A stretch of DNA of 64,000 nucleotides, from assembly GCA_016710325.1 (NCBI GenBank), contig JADJXK010000002.1, positions 5,208,001 to 5,272,000 of the forward strand. Reading direction: 5' to 3'. Each line of letters starts with the position of its first letter. Within the stretch, counting starts at the first letter, position 1. Below, in pieces: positions 53,742 to 62,295 of the stretch. The notes below the pieces were generated by a model. The model searched no databases and had not been told where the DNA came from. It saw nothing but the letters and a program-made list of their open reading frames with translations. The DNA is from Candidatus Leptofilum proximum (lineage in GTDB: Bacteria > Chloroflexota > Anaerolineae > Promineifilales > Promineifilaceae). The position numbers were made by a program, and so were the translations under genes.

Positions 53742-54292
53742 GTTGGGCGGCTTTCATGGGCTCGGGCATCTGACTGGACGAGCACGACTACGCCTCGTTG
53801 TAGGCTCTTTCAAGCTCAGCCACGTCGAGCTTCACCATCGTCATCATGGCTTCCATCACAGCCTTCACCTTCCCGGGGTCCCTATCACGGATCAGCTCGG
53901 TGAATCGTCTCGGGACAATTTGCCAGGTGAGACCGAAGGGGTCTTTGATCCAACCGCATTGCGAGGGCTTCGCTCCTGCCTTCACGAGCTTGTCCCAGTA
54001 TTCATCCACTTCATCCTGGTCCGCGCAGTCCACGTAGAGTGAGATCCCCTCAGAGAAGCTGAAGTACGGACCTCCATTGTAGCCCATGAAGAGTTGACCA
54101 CCGACCACGAACTCGGCGGAGTTGATAGGGCCGTCCTCGCCAGCGCGGGCGACGCTGCGGATTTCGGAGTCCGGAAACGTTGCGGAGTAGAACTCCATGG
54201 CCGCTTCGAGCTGGTCGTTGAACATGAGGAAAGGTGTCACTTTGCTCATTTATATGTCTCCTATGTGGGGGCGACGATCATGTCTGCCCAAC
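53742..54292 (-). other. Integron-cassette-like segment around the VOC gene
   Basis: Read on the minus strand, GTTGGGC (54292-54286) stands 37 nt before the VOC ATG and GCCCAAC (53748-53742) 40 nt after its stop. They match the GTTRRRY core and RYYYAAC inverse core of gene cassettes. About 100 nt further on lies CTCAAGCGGCTAACGCC, similar to the end of an attC site but without a clean GTTRRRY. The segment lacks ACGGCCGT. Suggestive only; no integrase gene is in the window. Confidence 0.35.
53788..54249 (-). CDS. VOC/PhnB-like protein
   Basis: 153 residues. Two beta-alpha-beta-beta-beta modules of the vicinal oxygen chelate fold: VTPFLMFNDQLEAAMEFYSA at the start, and DPFGLTWQIVPRR near residue 107, the PhnB (3-demethylubiquinone methyltransferase-like) signature. 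Members include isomerases, dioxygenases and drug-binding proteins; no specific reaction can be assigned. The context resembles a mobile cassette. A LexA-like palindrome lies about 70 nt upstream. Confidence 0.85.
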   Translation of the reverse strand: MSKVTPFLMFNDQLEAAMEFYSATFPDSEIRSVARAGEDGPINSAEFVVGGQLFMGYNGGPYFSFSEGISLYVDCADQDEVDEYWDKLVKAGAKPSQCGWIKDPFGLTWQIVPRRFTELIRDRDPGKVKAVMEAMMTMVKLDVAELERAYNEA

Positions 54293-54317
54293 GGTTTGCG
54301 TTACTTGCTTTTATTTT

Positions 54318-54331
54318 AGAACATCTGTTCT
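54318..54331. promoter_or_regulatory. LexA-like or other palindromic operator
   Basis: AGAACATCTGTTCT contains GAAC-N4-GTTC, the SOS-box pattern of Gram-positive bacteria. It is 69 nt upstream of the VOC ATG. A chance palindrome or another regulator's site is possible. The rest of the 54250-54540 spacer holds one ACGGCCGT near 54472 and no gene. Confidence 0.35.
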
Positions 54332-54540
54332 GGATGTCAAGATAAAATATACTGTTGAATGCAGAAGTGTCAGGCCAGTTTCGGCATTGGGCCTGGTCCT
54401 GGTTGTGCCTGGAAAAACAAGGCCAATAGAACAGCCAGCGAGGGTTTTTGCCACACTGTGGCCTTATGAACGGCCGTTCCCCTCCAAACTTATCCCCATG
54501 CCGCTGACCAGGCTAGAGGACTACCGCCAGGCGCCAGCTT

Positions 54541-55488
54541 CTACAATTGATACATGGCCTTTTGCAGAAGGCTGAGTAATGCTTGCTTGATTTGCACCGG
54601 TGCCTCACTGTTGGGCCTCATACGGTAAGAAAGCTGGAGCACAATGGCAACGGCAATGCGTACATAGAGCTCGGACTTCGTGAAGCCATGTTCATCTGCA
54701 TAACGTTCGGCGATAGAAAGGCCATCGTAGGGCAGCCAGGTCAGGGAGAAGGCCGGGTACTCCGCTATCCCATAAAGCGGATCTTCGAAACAGCCTGTCA
54801 CAAAATCGACAAGGCCGGTTAGCCGACGGCCATCAGACAGAAAGTTGGATGGGTGAAAGTCCATGTTGGAAAAAGCCAGCGGGGTTTCAACTTGCTGGAC
54901 TCTGGGCGTGATCTCCTGAACTGTTTCCGCTAACTGCGGTTCGTGTCGCCACCACGTCTCATTTGCCGTGGCCATCTGCCAGATTCGCTGTAGAGGATCA
55001 CATGGAAAAGTGGCGGCAAGCGGCATATCGATGATTACTTGGGTGACACTTTGTATCTGACTCACAGCCGAAATCAGAATGGGTTCCAATACCTGCCGCT
55101 CCTGTGGCGAAGCTTTTTCGCCTAAAGTCAAAAGGTTCTCGCCGGGAAGCAGAGATAGCACCGTCATGGCATCCAGCATCGGCTGGTTCGGATCAAAAAC
55201 TGGTCCGGCCAGTACACGGGGAACTGGCAGACCACATTCAGCCAGCAAAGGGAGGAGCTCTGTTTCCAGCGTTACGCCAGGTCCTTCCGCGCTGGGCGGC
55301 GCCTCCGGCCGCGTGATCCGCAGCACGACGGTGGTTTTGCCGCCATCCGACAAAGCCACCTGGACCTTCATCGGGCAGGGAACTCCTTTATCACGAAAGT
55401 ATTGGGCAGAAATGATCTGTGCTCCTGACGGAAACACAGAAAGCACCAGGTTTTCCTGAAAGGGCGAGAGCGGGGGCTGTTCTTGCAT
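54541..55488 (-). CDS. Aminoglycoside phosphotransferase-like kinase
   Basis: 315 residues. The APH fold is shown by LAFSNMDFHPSNFLSDG (catalytic loop; Asp in MDFHPSN) followed by LTGLVDFVTGCFEDPLYGIA with the metal Asp. Such enzymes phosphorylate small molecules: antibiotics, choline, sugars. Here the usual HGD is NMD, so the substrate class is unclear. AAGGAACTC precedes the ATG at 55488, 19 nt after the ArsR-type gene, so the two are one transcript. Confidence 0.82.
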   Translation of the reverse strand: MQEQPPLSPFQENLVLSVFPSGAQIISAQYFRDKGVPCPMKVQVALSDGGKTTVVLRITRPEAPPSAEGPGVTLETELLPLLAECGLPVPRVLAGPVFDPNQPMLDAMTVLSLLPGENLLTLGEKASPQERQVLEPILISAVSQIQSVTQVIIDMPLAATFPCDPLQRIWQMATANETWWRHEPQLAETVQEITPRVQQVETPLAFSNMDFHPSNFLSDGRRLTGLVDFVTGCFEDPLYGIAEYPAFSLTWLPYDGLSIAERYADEHGFTKSELYVRIAVAIVLQLSYRMRPNSEAPVQIKQALLSLLQKAMYQL

Positions 55489-55507
55489 TTTGAGTTCCTT
55501 CACGGTT

Positions 55508-56422
55508 CTACGAAATTGTGTCGCGCCAATAGGTGCCATCGTCTTTTTGGTGCAGCAACTTTTCATCGAGCATTTCAGCGCGAACGGCCGTTACCGCCTC
55601 ATCCGTAAACAGGGCAAGGGTTTGTTCAATTTCCGCCTCGCTGTACGGCCGTCGCGATTTAAGGTGCAGTGCCAGCCGCATGAGTTCCCGCCTGCGGTCA
55701 GATACACGCGGTTCTTCCTCTAAATTGGCATAAACTCCTTCAGGATCATGCGCCTGCAAAGCTGCCCGCCGTGAGGTGTATCGGTTGATGTTTGGTGTCG
55801 TGGCCACAGGCAGATGTTCCATGGTGGAGGAATCTGCATCTTGGGCGAGCGGCGAATCGGTGCGCCAATACCAACGGCCGTCGGCCGTGCGGGCGAAAAG
55901 CTTCTCATCAATCATCGCGCGATAAAGCGATGTGTACTCTTTAATATCTGGTCCAGACCATTCGCCCAGCCGATCCCACACCTGGTCTTCGTCGTAGCGT
56001 CTATCCGGTTCAAATTTATCTGCCAGCCAGCCAAAAACAACCTGACGATGTTTCCTCTGGCTTGGTATGCCTTGCAGGCGCTCATCTTTGATCCACTGCG
56101 TCATAATTTGGCGGGTAAAGGCTTCGCTATCTATCGCCTCATTTTTGTGTACACGCTCGGCCAAATGTGCCAGCGTCAGCTGGTCGGTGTAACCGTAAAA
56201 GGCATCCTCATGGAGAGTGTAAATATTGTAATACTGCTGCGTCTGTGCGGATACAAGGCCCGCCTTCTGCAGCCGGGTCAGGTGGTGTGAGACGGTAGAG
56301 GCACTCAGTTTTAGCGTGGCCGCCAACTCATCGACGCTGTAGGTGTTCTCTGCCAACAAGCCAATAATGTTTAACCGCGCGGGATCGGCCAGAAGTTTCA
56401 GGAAAAAAAGCAATTCATCCAT
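55508..56422 (-). CDS. ArsR-type regulator with two DUF2087-like domains
   Basis: 304 residues. The ArsR winged helix spans about 1-80 (LADPARLNIIGLLAENTYSV, STVSHHLTRLQKAGLV). Two DUF2087-like units follow: one at about 115-195 (RKHRQVVFGWLADKF ... DEKLFARTADGRWYWR) and one at about 235-302 (RRRELMRLALHLKSRRPYSE ... DEKLLHQKDDGTYWR). The duplication is unusual. No metal-binding Cys pair of classic ArsR is seen. It likely controls itself and the phosphotransferase gene. Confidence 0.85.
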   Translation of the reverse strand: MDELLFFLKLLADPARLNIIGLLAENTYSVDELAATLKLSASTVSHHLTRLQKAGLVSAQTQQYYNIYTLHEDAFYGYTDQLTLAHLAERVHKNEAIDSEAFTRQIMTQWIKDERLQGIPSQRKHRQVVFGWLADKFEPDRRYDEDQVWDRLGEWSGPDIKEYTSLYRAMIDEKLFARTADGRWYWRTDSPLAQDADSSTMEHLPVATTPNINRYTSRRAALQAHDPEGVYANLEEEPRVSDRRRELMRLALHLKSRRPYSEAEIEQTLALFTDEAVTAVRAEMLDEKLLHQKDDGTYWRDTIS

Positions 56423-56439
56423 GATTTAATTTTATTACC

Positions 56440-56450
56440 ATCAATTTGAT
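56440..56450. promoter_or_regulatory. Candidate ArsR-type operator
   Basis: ATCAATTTGAT, 5-nt arms around one base, lies 18 nt upstream of the ArsR-type start in an AT-rich promoter stretch. A typical place for autoregulation; the arms are short, so support is weak. Confidence 0.35.
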
Positions 56451-56655
56451 TTTATATATGTCGAATAGGATTCTAAGGCATTTTTTGATTCTGTCAAGCA
56501 GGTATTTTTGGGCTCGCAGCGGCCGTTCCCCTCCCAAAAGTTATGCCCTATTTGCTGACCCAAGGCGGATGCCATTTCCCGCCTCGTTTTGCATAATGCA
56601 AGCTAAATCCTGTGGACTGTCTTTGCCCGCAAAGACGGGAAGTGAGCAGTTAGAA

Positions 56656-56916
56656 ATGGCGCTAAAGAAACGACTGGCCCTGTTGATCCTGGTTGGGCTG
56701 CTGATGGGCACCCCCCTGGCGTTAGCGGCGGCCAACGAAACGGCCGTACCCACCCATACCCCATCCTTGAGCCAGACGGCCGTACGTGCCGTTCTGCGCC
56801 AGTTTGCCGACCCGGGCTGCAACCCTGTGCCCGCGGCCGACACGCCGGACAGCTTCGACATGGCCCAACCCATGCCGGCCTGCTGGCTGGCAGCTGAGCC
56901 GGGCGAGAACCCATGA
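56656..56916 (+). CDS. Small secreted protein, unknown
   Basis: 86 residues. A clear signal peptide (MALKKRLALLILVGLLMGTP, cleavage near ALA at 24) is followed by about 60 residues with two or three Cys (DPGCNPVP, MPACWL) and no known domain. The two Cys could form one disulfide. Host-type sequence with several ACGGCCGT motifs. The ribosome site is weak, so the gene is plausible rather than certain. Confidence 0.5.
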   Translation: MALKKRLALLILVGLLMGTPLALAAANETAVPTHTPSLSQTAVRAVLRQFADPGCNPVPAADTPDSFDMAQPMPACWLAAEPGENP

Positions 56917-57010
56917 GCCAGACTCCCGAGCGCCGAGATTTTTCTTTTATCCCCTCCTCGGCGTCTTTGCGGTTCTTGTGGTGAGATTAAAAATGTAGCC
57001 TCTTGGAGAT

Positions 57011-57114
57011 TTCGTGGGGTTTGGCGTGAAACGTGAAGCGTGAAACGTGATGTCTTGCTGGTCACGTTTCACGTTTCACGCATTACGGATTGTAAACCCC
57101 CTGAATTCCTGAAG
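57011..57114. repeat. GTGAAACG palindrome (intact copy)
   Basis: GGCGTGAAACGTGAAGCGTG runs into CACGTTTCACGTTTCACGCA across a short centre. It matches the IS-split copy at 42541-44088 over about 100 nt, including the tail CCCTGAATTCCTGAAG. Shorter relatives lie at 2050 and 60080. Confidence 0.85.
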
Positions 57115-57167
57115 ACCGAAAATGTAAACAAGTGGTCAAGCAAAACAAGCCAGTGTATGCTACACCC

Positions 57168-59414
57168 ATGACCGACCAAACGCCGACTGACCTGGCCGCG
57201 ATTCTACGCCAGCAGGAGACGCTGCGACAGATTATTGAGTCGATTAGCAGCGAGCTGGAACTACGGCCGTTGCTCACCAGCATCGTCCAGCACGCCTGCG
57301 AACTGCTCGCCGCCGACCGGGGCACCATTGGCCTGGTGGATGAAGAGCGCCAGCTCATTCGCACCGAGGCTGTGTACAAGATGCCCCCTGATGAACTGGG
57401 TGCGGAAATGCCGGTAGGCGTCGGGTTGGCAGGCAAGGTGCTGGCCAGCCAGGAACCGCTTATTCTGAACCGCTATGGCGACATTGATAGCTACACCCAG
57501 GCTGATCTCGTCCAGGACGCCGTCATCGGCCTGCCGATTTTTTGGCGGGATCGCATGATCGGCTTTTTTGGCATTGGTGCTGCCCCGCCGCGATACTTTA
57601 ACGAGCAAGATGTGGAGCTGCTAACCCAGCTGGCGCGTCATGCGGGCATCGCCATTGAAAACGCTCGTCTTTTTGCTGCCGAACGCCGCCGCGCCGCCCG
57701 GCAGGCCACCCTCAACCGCATCGGCGAGATTATCGCCAGCACCCTGGACCTGGACGACCTGCTGCAAATGGCCATTACGGCCGTACGCGAGCAGCTTCAC
57801 TTTGCTGATGCCGGTGTTTTGCTGGTGGATGACAGCAACCCGGAGATGTTGGTGATGGTGGCCCGCAGCGGTATTTACGCCGAACTTCTGCCGGAAAATT
57901 ACCGCCAGAGCATTCACCAGGGCATGATCGGGGCGGCGGCTCGCGCCCGGCGCCCCGTGTTTACGAACGATGCGTTTAACGACCCGCGTTACCTGCCGGT
58001 GCCGGGTGCAAAAGGCATTCGCTCGGTAATTGGCATTCCCATCATCGTCAGCGACCAGCTATTGGGGGTGCTGAACGTGGAATCGCCCAACCTGATCAGC
58101 GAAGACGACGTGGCCCTGCTGGAGATTGTGGGCGATCAGTTGGGCGTAGCCATCGTCAATGCCCAACTGTTTGACCAGACGCAGCGCAACCTGGCCGAAA
58201 CCCAACTCCTGTACGAAACCAGCCGCCGCATCACCCATGCCTTCGACGTGGATGACGTCATCGAGGCGTATTTGCAGCTGGTGGCAGCCCGCGGCCGTTA
58301 CGTGTGCAACGTAGCGCTGTATGACTTTGACGATTTTGGCGAGCGAACGGCCGTTATCATTCGCGGTTTGTGGTCGCCAGATGATGGCTTGCAGCTGATG
58401 CGGCACGGTTACCCGTACAGCAAGGATGCCCTGGACCCGTCGCTGGATGCCGGGCAAACCGTCACCATTGCCAATGTGGCCGAAGATCCACGAGCAAATG
58501 ATTACCTGCGGCAGATGCAGGCGGAAGTAGGCCGCCCGGCCCTGGCCATGATCCCGCTCATCGTCCGGCGGCAGCGCATAGGCCTAGTCATCTTGAGCTA
58601 CAGCACCGTTTATGAATGGTCTGTCAGCGATTTATGGCCGTACCAGGTTACCGCCGCCCAGCTGGCCACGGCCATCGACACGCGCCAGCAGCAGCTGCTG
58701 CTGGTGCAAAGCGGCCAGGAGATGGCCGTGCTGCACGAACGGCAGCGCCTGGCTCGCGAACTGCACGACTCGGTGACGCAGCTGGTGTTTAGCATTACCC
58801 TGGTGGCCCAATCATTGGCTCCAGCCTGGCGGCGCGATCCGGCCGAAGGTGAGAAGCGTGTGGAGCGGCTGCTGGAGCTAAGCCAGGGTGCATTGGCCGA
58901 GATGCGCACGCTGCTCTTTGAGCTGCGCTCCACTGAGCCGCCGCCGCTGCCCACGGAAACCGGGGTGCGGCTGCCGGGCATTGCTCGTCTGCGCCGTGAC
59001 GGCCTGGTGCGGGCACTGCAAAAACACATTGGCCTGCTGGTGCACAATGCGCCAGACATCGAGCTCGATAGCAGCGGCTATCGCTCCCATTCGCTGGAGT
59101 ACGAAGTTACCTTTTTCCGCATTGCCCAGGAGGCGCTCAACAACATCGTAAAACACGCCCGGGCCTCCCGCGTAAAAATCCGGCTGTATGAAGAAGCCGA
59201 CGCGGTTTGTATGTCGGTGGTGGATAACGGCGTGGGGTTTGACGTGGCGAAGGTGCGTTACGGCCGTTCCGGCACCAGTAAAGGCAGCTTTGGCCTGCAC
59301 ACCATGCAGGAACGCGCTCAGGCGATGAATGGCACCGTGATGATTGAATCGCAAGCTGGACAGGGAACGGCCGTCACGGTATGCTTGCCTCAGGAAAACG
59401 GAGGATCAGCATGA
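57168..59414 (+). CDS. NarL-type histidine kinase with three GAF domains
   Basis: 748 residues, soluble. Three GAF domains (about 20-165, 180-330 and 350-500), then a HisKA_3 dimerisation region with H533 in ARELHDSVTQL and a HATPase (ALNNIVKHARASRV, DNGVGFD, GLHTMQERAQ). It senses small molecules, redox or light through GAF and phosphorylates the regulator just downstream; the ATGA overlap at 59411 couples the pair. A GTG at 57132 is an alternative start. Confidence 0.93.
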   Translation: MTDQTPTDLAAILRQQETLRQIIESISSELELRPLLTSIVQHACELLAADRGTIGLVDEERQLIRTEAVYKMPPDELGAEMPVGVGLAGKVLASQEPLILNRYGDIDSYTQADLVQDAVIGLPIFWRDRMIGFFGIGAAPPRYFNEQDVELLTQLARHAGIAIENARLFAAERRRAARQATLNRIGEIIASTLDLDDLLQMAITAVREQLHFADAGVLLVDDSNPEMLVMVARSGIYAELLPENYRQSIHQGMIGAAARARRPVFTNDAFNDPRYLPVPGAKGIRSVIGIPIIVSDQLLGVLNVESPNLISEDDVALLEIVGDQLGVAIVNAQLFDQTQRNLAETQLLYETSRRITHAFDVDDVIEAYLQLVAARGRYVCNVALYDFDDFGERTAVIIRGLWSPDDGLQLMRHGYPYSKDALDPSLDAGQTVTIANVAEDPRANDYLRQMQAEVGRPALAMIPLIVRRQRIGLVILSYSTVYEWSVSDLWPYQVTAAQLATAIDTRQQQLLLVQSGQEMAVLHERQRLARELHDSVTQLVFSITLVAQSLAPAWRRDPAEGEKRVERLLELSQGALAEMRTLLFELRSTEPPPLPTETGVRLPGIARLRRDGLVRALQKHIGLLVHNAPDIELDSSGYRSHSLEYEVTFFRIAQEALNNIVKHARASRVKIRLYEEADAVCMSVVDNGVGFDVAKVRYGRSGTSKGSFGLHTMQERAQAMNGTVMIESQAGQGTAVTVCLPQENGGSA

Positions 59415-60046
59415 CAAAAATTCAGGTAATGATAGTGGATGACCATGCGATTGTGCGTGAGGGTCTGCGCCTGCTCCTCAGCGAGGAGACGGAGATTGAG
59501 GTGGTGGGTGAAGCCAGCAACGGCCGTGAAGCCGTGCTGCGTGCCGAAAAGCTGCTGCCCCAGGTCATCTTGATGGACCTCGTGATGCCAGAGATGGACG
59601 GCATCGCCGCCACCCAGGCGATTCGCCAGAACTTCCCTTCCTGCCAGATCATCGTTCTGACTAGTTTTGCCGAAGATCAACGTGTGCCCGATGCCATTCA
59701 GGCCGGGGCTATTGGTTACCTGCTGAAAGATGTCCTGAAGGGCGACTTGCTGTCGGCGATTCATGCCGCCGCCCGCGGCGAACCCACGCTGCATCCTGAA
59801 GCCCAGCGCCAGCTCATGCGCCAGATGACCCAGCCCACCCCGCAAAACCTGCTCGGCGCCCTCACCGAGCGCGAAATGGACGTCTTGCGCCTCATTGCCC
59901 GCGGTCAGAGCAACAAAGAGATTGCCGGTTCGCTCCACCTGACCGAAGGCACGGTCAAAGGCTACGTGAGCACCATCCTCGGCAAACTCCAGGTAGCTGA
60001 CCGCACCCAGGCGGCCCTCTATGCCGTCAAACACGGTGTGGAATAA
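59411..60046 (+). CDS. NarL/LuxR-family response regulator
   Basis: 211 residues. Receiver with D10-D11, phospho-acceptor D56 in ILMDLVMPEMDG; LuxR helix-turn-helix at about 150-208 (LTEREMDVLRLIARGQSNKE, IAGSLHLTEGTVKGYVSTIL). Output partner of the GAF kinase. GGAGGATC stands before the ATG. Confidence 0.95.
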   Translation: MTKIQVMIVDDHAIVREGLRLLLSEETEIEVVGEASNGREAVLRAEKLLPQVILMDLVMPEMDGIAATQAIRQNFPSCQIIVLTSFAEDQRVPDAIQAGAIGYLLKDVLKGDLLSAIHAAARGEPTLHPEAQRQLMRQMTQPTPQNLLGALTEREMDVLRLIARGQSNKEIAGSLHLTEGTVKGYVSTILGKLQVADRTQAALYAVKHGVE

Positions 60047-60079
60047 CCTGGTTCTTCAGGAATTCAGAGGATAACAAGC

Positions 60080-60139
60080 CGTGATGCGTGAAACGTGAAA
60101 CGTGACCGGAAAGACATCACGTTTCACGCTTCACGTTTC
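60080..60139. terminator. GTGAAACG hairpin
   Basis: GATGCGTGAAACGTGAAACG faces CACGTTTCACGCTTCACGTT around a centre CCGGAAAGACAT. It stands about 35 nt after the NarL-type regulator. The rest of the spacer to 60271 holds no gene. Confidence 0.6.
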
Positions 60140-60271
60140 ATACCAACCCCTACGATATCCCAAAGTGCCAACAGCCCTTACTTTAGATAGGTGCTGCTTC
60201 CCCCCTTTTAGAAGCCAAACCGCTTACTGCTGCCAGATGTGAGGACGGCCGTCCTCAGTTAAGCTGGCAGC

Positions 60272-60697
60272 ATGATTACAGATACCAAGTCCCTCCGTAT
60301 TCTGCTGGCAGATGATGCCCCGTCGGTGCGTCAGGCACTGCGCTGGCTGTTGGAAGAAATTCCAGGCTATGTCGTGGTGGGTGATGCTGCTGATGGCGAA
60401 ACGGCCGTCGACCTCTGCCGCGACTTGACCCCCGATCTCGTCATTCTGGACCTCCAACTGCCCTGCAAAAACGGCTTCCGCGTGATCCAGCGTCTCAAGG
60501 AACAAATGCCCGATATTCGCGTGCTGGTCCTTTCCGGCCACGGCGATGATGCCACCCGACGCCTGGCGCTTGAGATGGGCGCGGATGGCTTTGTAGAAAA
60601 AAGCGACGGGTGGGAAGCGCTCCTGGCCCAAATCCACCAGGTGATGACACCGCCCCTAAAACAAGGAGACAACCCTTATGATTTCATTCATAGCTGA
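60272..60697 (+). CDS. Stand-alone receiver protein
   Basis: 141 residues, receiver domain only: acidic pair D14-D15, phospho-acceptor D60 in LVILDLQLP, Ser/Thr at LVLSGH and K at FVEKSD. No output domain, as in CheY/Spo0F-type proteins, so it passes phosphate or binds a partner. Its last 20 nt overlap the FAD oxidase gene. The GAF kinase system upstream is a possible donor. Confidence 0.9.
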   Translation: MITDTKSLRILLADDAPSVRQALRWLLEEIPGYVVVGDAADGETAVDLCRDLTPDLVILDLQLPCKNGFRVIQRLKEQMPDIRVLVLSGHGDDATRRLALEMGADGFVEKSDGWEALLAQIHQVMTPPLKQGDNPYDFIHS

Positions 60698-62084
60698 CCG
60701 ACAAACGACCGTTCTGGCCACTCAATTCCACGGCGAGCTCATCTACCCCGGTGATGCCAGCTACGACACTGCTCGCGGCGTGTGGAACGGTATGATCGAC
60801 CGCCGCCCGGCCTTGATTGCGCGCTGTGCCAACGTAGCCGATGTGCAAACGGCCGTTAACTTCGCTCGTGAAACCGGCTGGCCCTTGTCCGTCCGGGGCG
60901 GCGGGCACAACGTGGCCGGCCATGCCGTCAACGACGGCGGCATTGTCATTGACCTTTCGCGCATGAACAGCGTTACCGTGGATGTGGAAAAGCGGCTGGC
61001 TTACGCTGGCGGCGGGGCCACCATTGCCGATCTGGACCAGGCGACGCAGCGCTTTGGCCTGGCCACACCGATGGGTGTGGTGTCTGAAACGGGCGTGGCG
61101 GGGCTGACGCTGGGCGGCGGCCTGGGTCATTTGCGCAACAAGTACGGCCTCAGCGCCGACAACCTGGTGGGCGCCACCGTGGTGACGGCCGATGGCCAGA
61201 TTGTGCACGCCAGCGAACGGGAAAACCGCGATCTTCTCTGGGGGCTGCGCGGCGGCGGCGGCAACTTTGGCATCGTCACCACCTTTGTCTATAAGCTGTA
61301 TCCGGTGGGGCCTGAGGTGTATTTTACGGCCGTCTTCCACCACGGCAGCAAGGCCAAAGCCGGTTTGCAGCTCTACCGCGACTTTACCGCCATTGCCCCC
61401 GACGACGTGAGCGTGCTGGCCTTTTTAGGCATTGTTCCAGACGGCGCCGAACCTTTCCCGGAAGCGGTGCACGGCCAGCCGTTTGTGGCCTTTGTGGGCA
61501 TGTACGCCGGTGACGCCGAAGAAGGTGAATCGGTGATGCAGCCGCTGCGAGACCTGACTTCTGCGCCTCTGGCCGATTTTAGCGGGGCGATGCCGTACCT
61601 GGCCGCCCAGCAGTTCTTCGACGAAGATTACCCGGCGGGTGAGATGCGTTACTACTGGAAATCGCTCAACCTGCTCAGCCTGGAGGATGACGCCATCGAG
61701 CGCATTATCGACCACGCCTACCGGCAGCCCTCGCAGCACAGCACCACCGACTTGTGGCACATCGGCGGGCGGTTGAAGCGGCTCAACGGTGATCATGCGG
61801 CTTTTTACGGCCGTCACGCCGCCTTTGTCCTCAATCCCGAAGCCAACTGGGAACACGCCGAGGACGACGAAGCCAACGTTAGCTGGGCGCGCAACTTTGT
61901 CGAAGCCATGGCCGACTTTTCCGACGGCAGCCGCTACCTCAACTTCCCTGGCTTCCAGGAAGAAGGCGACGCCATGATGCAGACTTCCTTTGGCTCACAG
62001 TACCAGCGGCTGGCGGCGCTTAAACAAAAGTACGACCCGATGAACCTGTTCCGGCTGAACCAGAACATTAAGCCACGGGAGTAA
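60678..62084 (+). CDS. FAD-linked oxidase (BBE-like)
   Basis: 468 residues. FAD_binding_4 domain (VRGGGHNVAGHAV holds the His used for covalent FAD in berberine-bridge-type enzymes; TLGGGLGHLRNKYGL; GLRGGGGNFGIVT) and a C-terminal BBE motif (KYDPMNLFRLNQNI). A Cys partner for double FAD linkage is not seen where expected, so attachment is probably by His alone. The substrate may be a sugar or phenolic. AAGGAGAC stands before the ATG, inside the receiver gene. Confidence 0.92.
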   Translation: MISFIADRQTTVLATQFHGELIYPGDASYDTARGVWNGMIDRRPALIARCANVADVQTAVNFARETGWPLSVRGGGHNVAGHAVNDGGIVIDLSRMNSVTVDVEKRLAYAGGGATIADLDQATQRFGLATPMGVVSETGVAGLTLGGGLGHLRNKYGLSADNLVGATVVTADGQIVHASERENRDLLWGLRGGGGNFGIVTTFVYKLYPVGPEVYFTAVFHHGSKAKAGLQLYRDFTAIAPDDVSVLAFLGIVPDGAEPFPEAVHGQPFVAFVGMYAGDAEEGESVMQPLRDLTSAPLADFSGAMPYLAAQQFFDEDYPAGEMRYYWKSLNLLSLEDDAIERIIDHAYRQPSQHSTTDLWHIGGRLKRLNGDHAAFYGRHAAFVLNPEANWEHAEDDEANVSWARNFVEAMADFSDGSRYLNFPGFQEEGDAMMQTSFGSQYQRLAALKQKYDPMNLFRLNQNIKPRE

Positions 62085-62096
62085 ACGGCCTACTTG

Positions 62097-62145
62097 ACAA
62101 GGTGACAGGGTGACCGGGTGACAAGGTGACAGGGTGACAAACTGT
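62097..62145. repeat. GGTGACAG tandem repeat
   Basis: About five 8-nt steps: AAGGTGACAGGGTGACCGGG then TGACAAGGTGACAGGGTGAC, without an inverted half. Lies just after the FAD oxidase gene. Confidence 0.75.
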
Positions 62146-62239
62146 CAGATTGTGCCCTCTATCTATCTTGCTGATTCTCACGGATCTCGGTCGAAAGATT
62201 CGTGCGTCAGGATTTTCTTGCTCTTCTCTTCTCTTGAAA

Positions 62240-62280
62240 GGTTTTAGCCGGACGCGTTCCGGCTAAAACCTCCCCTTTTT
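62240..62280. terminator. Rho-independent terminator, usable both ways
   Basis: GGTTTTAGCCGGA (62240-62252) pairs perfectly with TCCGGCTAAAACC (62258-62270), loop CGCGT, followed by TCCCCTTTTT. It ends the FAD oxidase transcript and lies 16 nt beyond the stop of the converging P-loop kinase gene. Confidence 0.85.
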
Positions 62281-62295
62281 AGGCACCAGAAGCAC

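Noticed and set aside
19346..62145. CRISPR arrays among the spacer repeats
   Set aside because: The tandem units are 7-9 nt without unique 30-40-nt spacers, and no cas genes are present.
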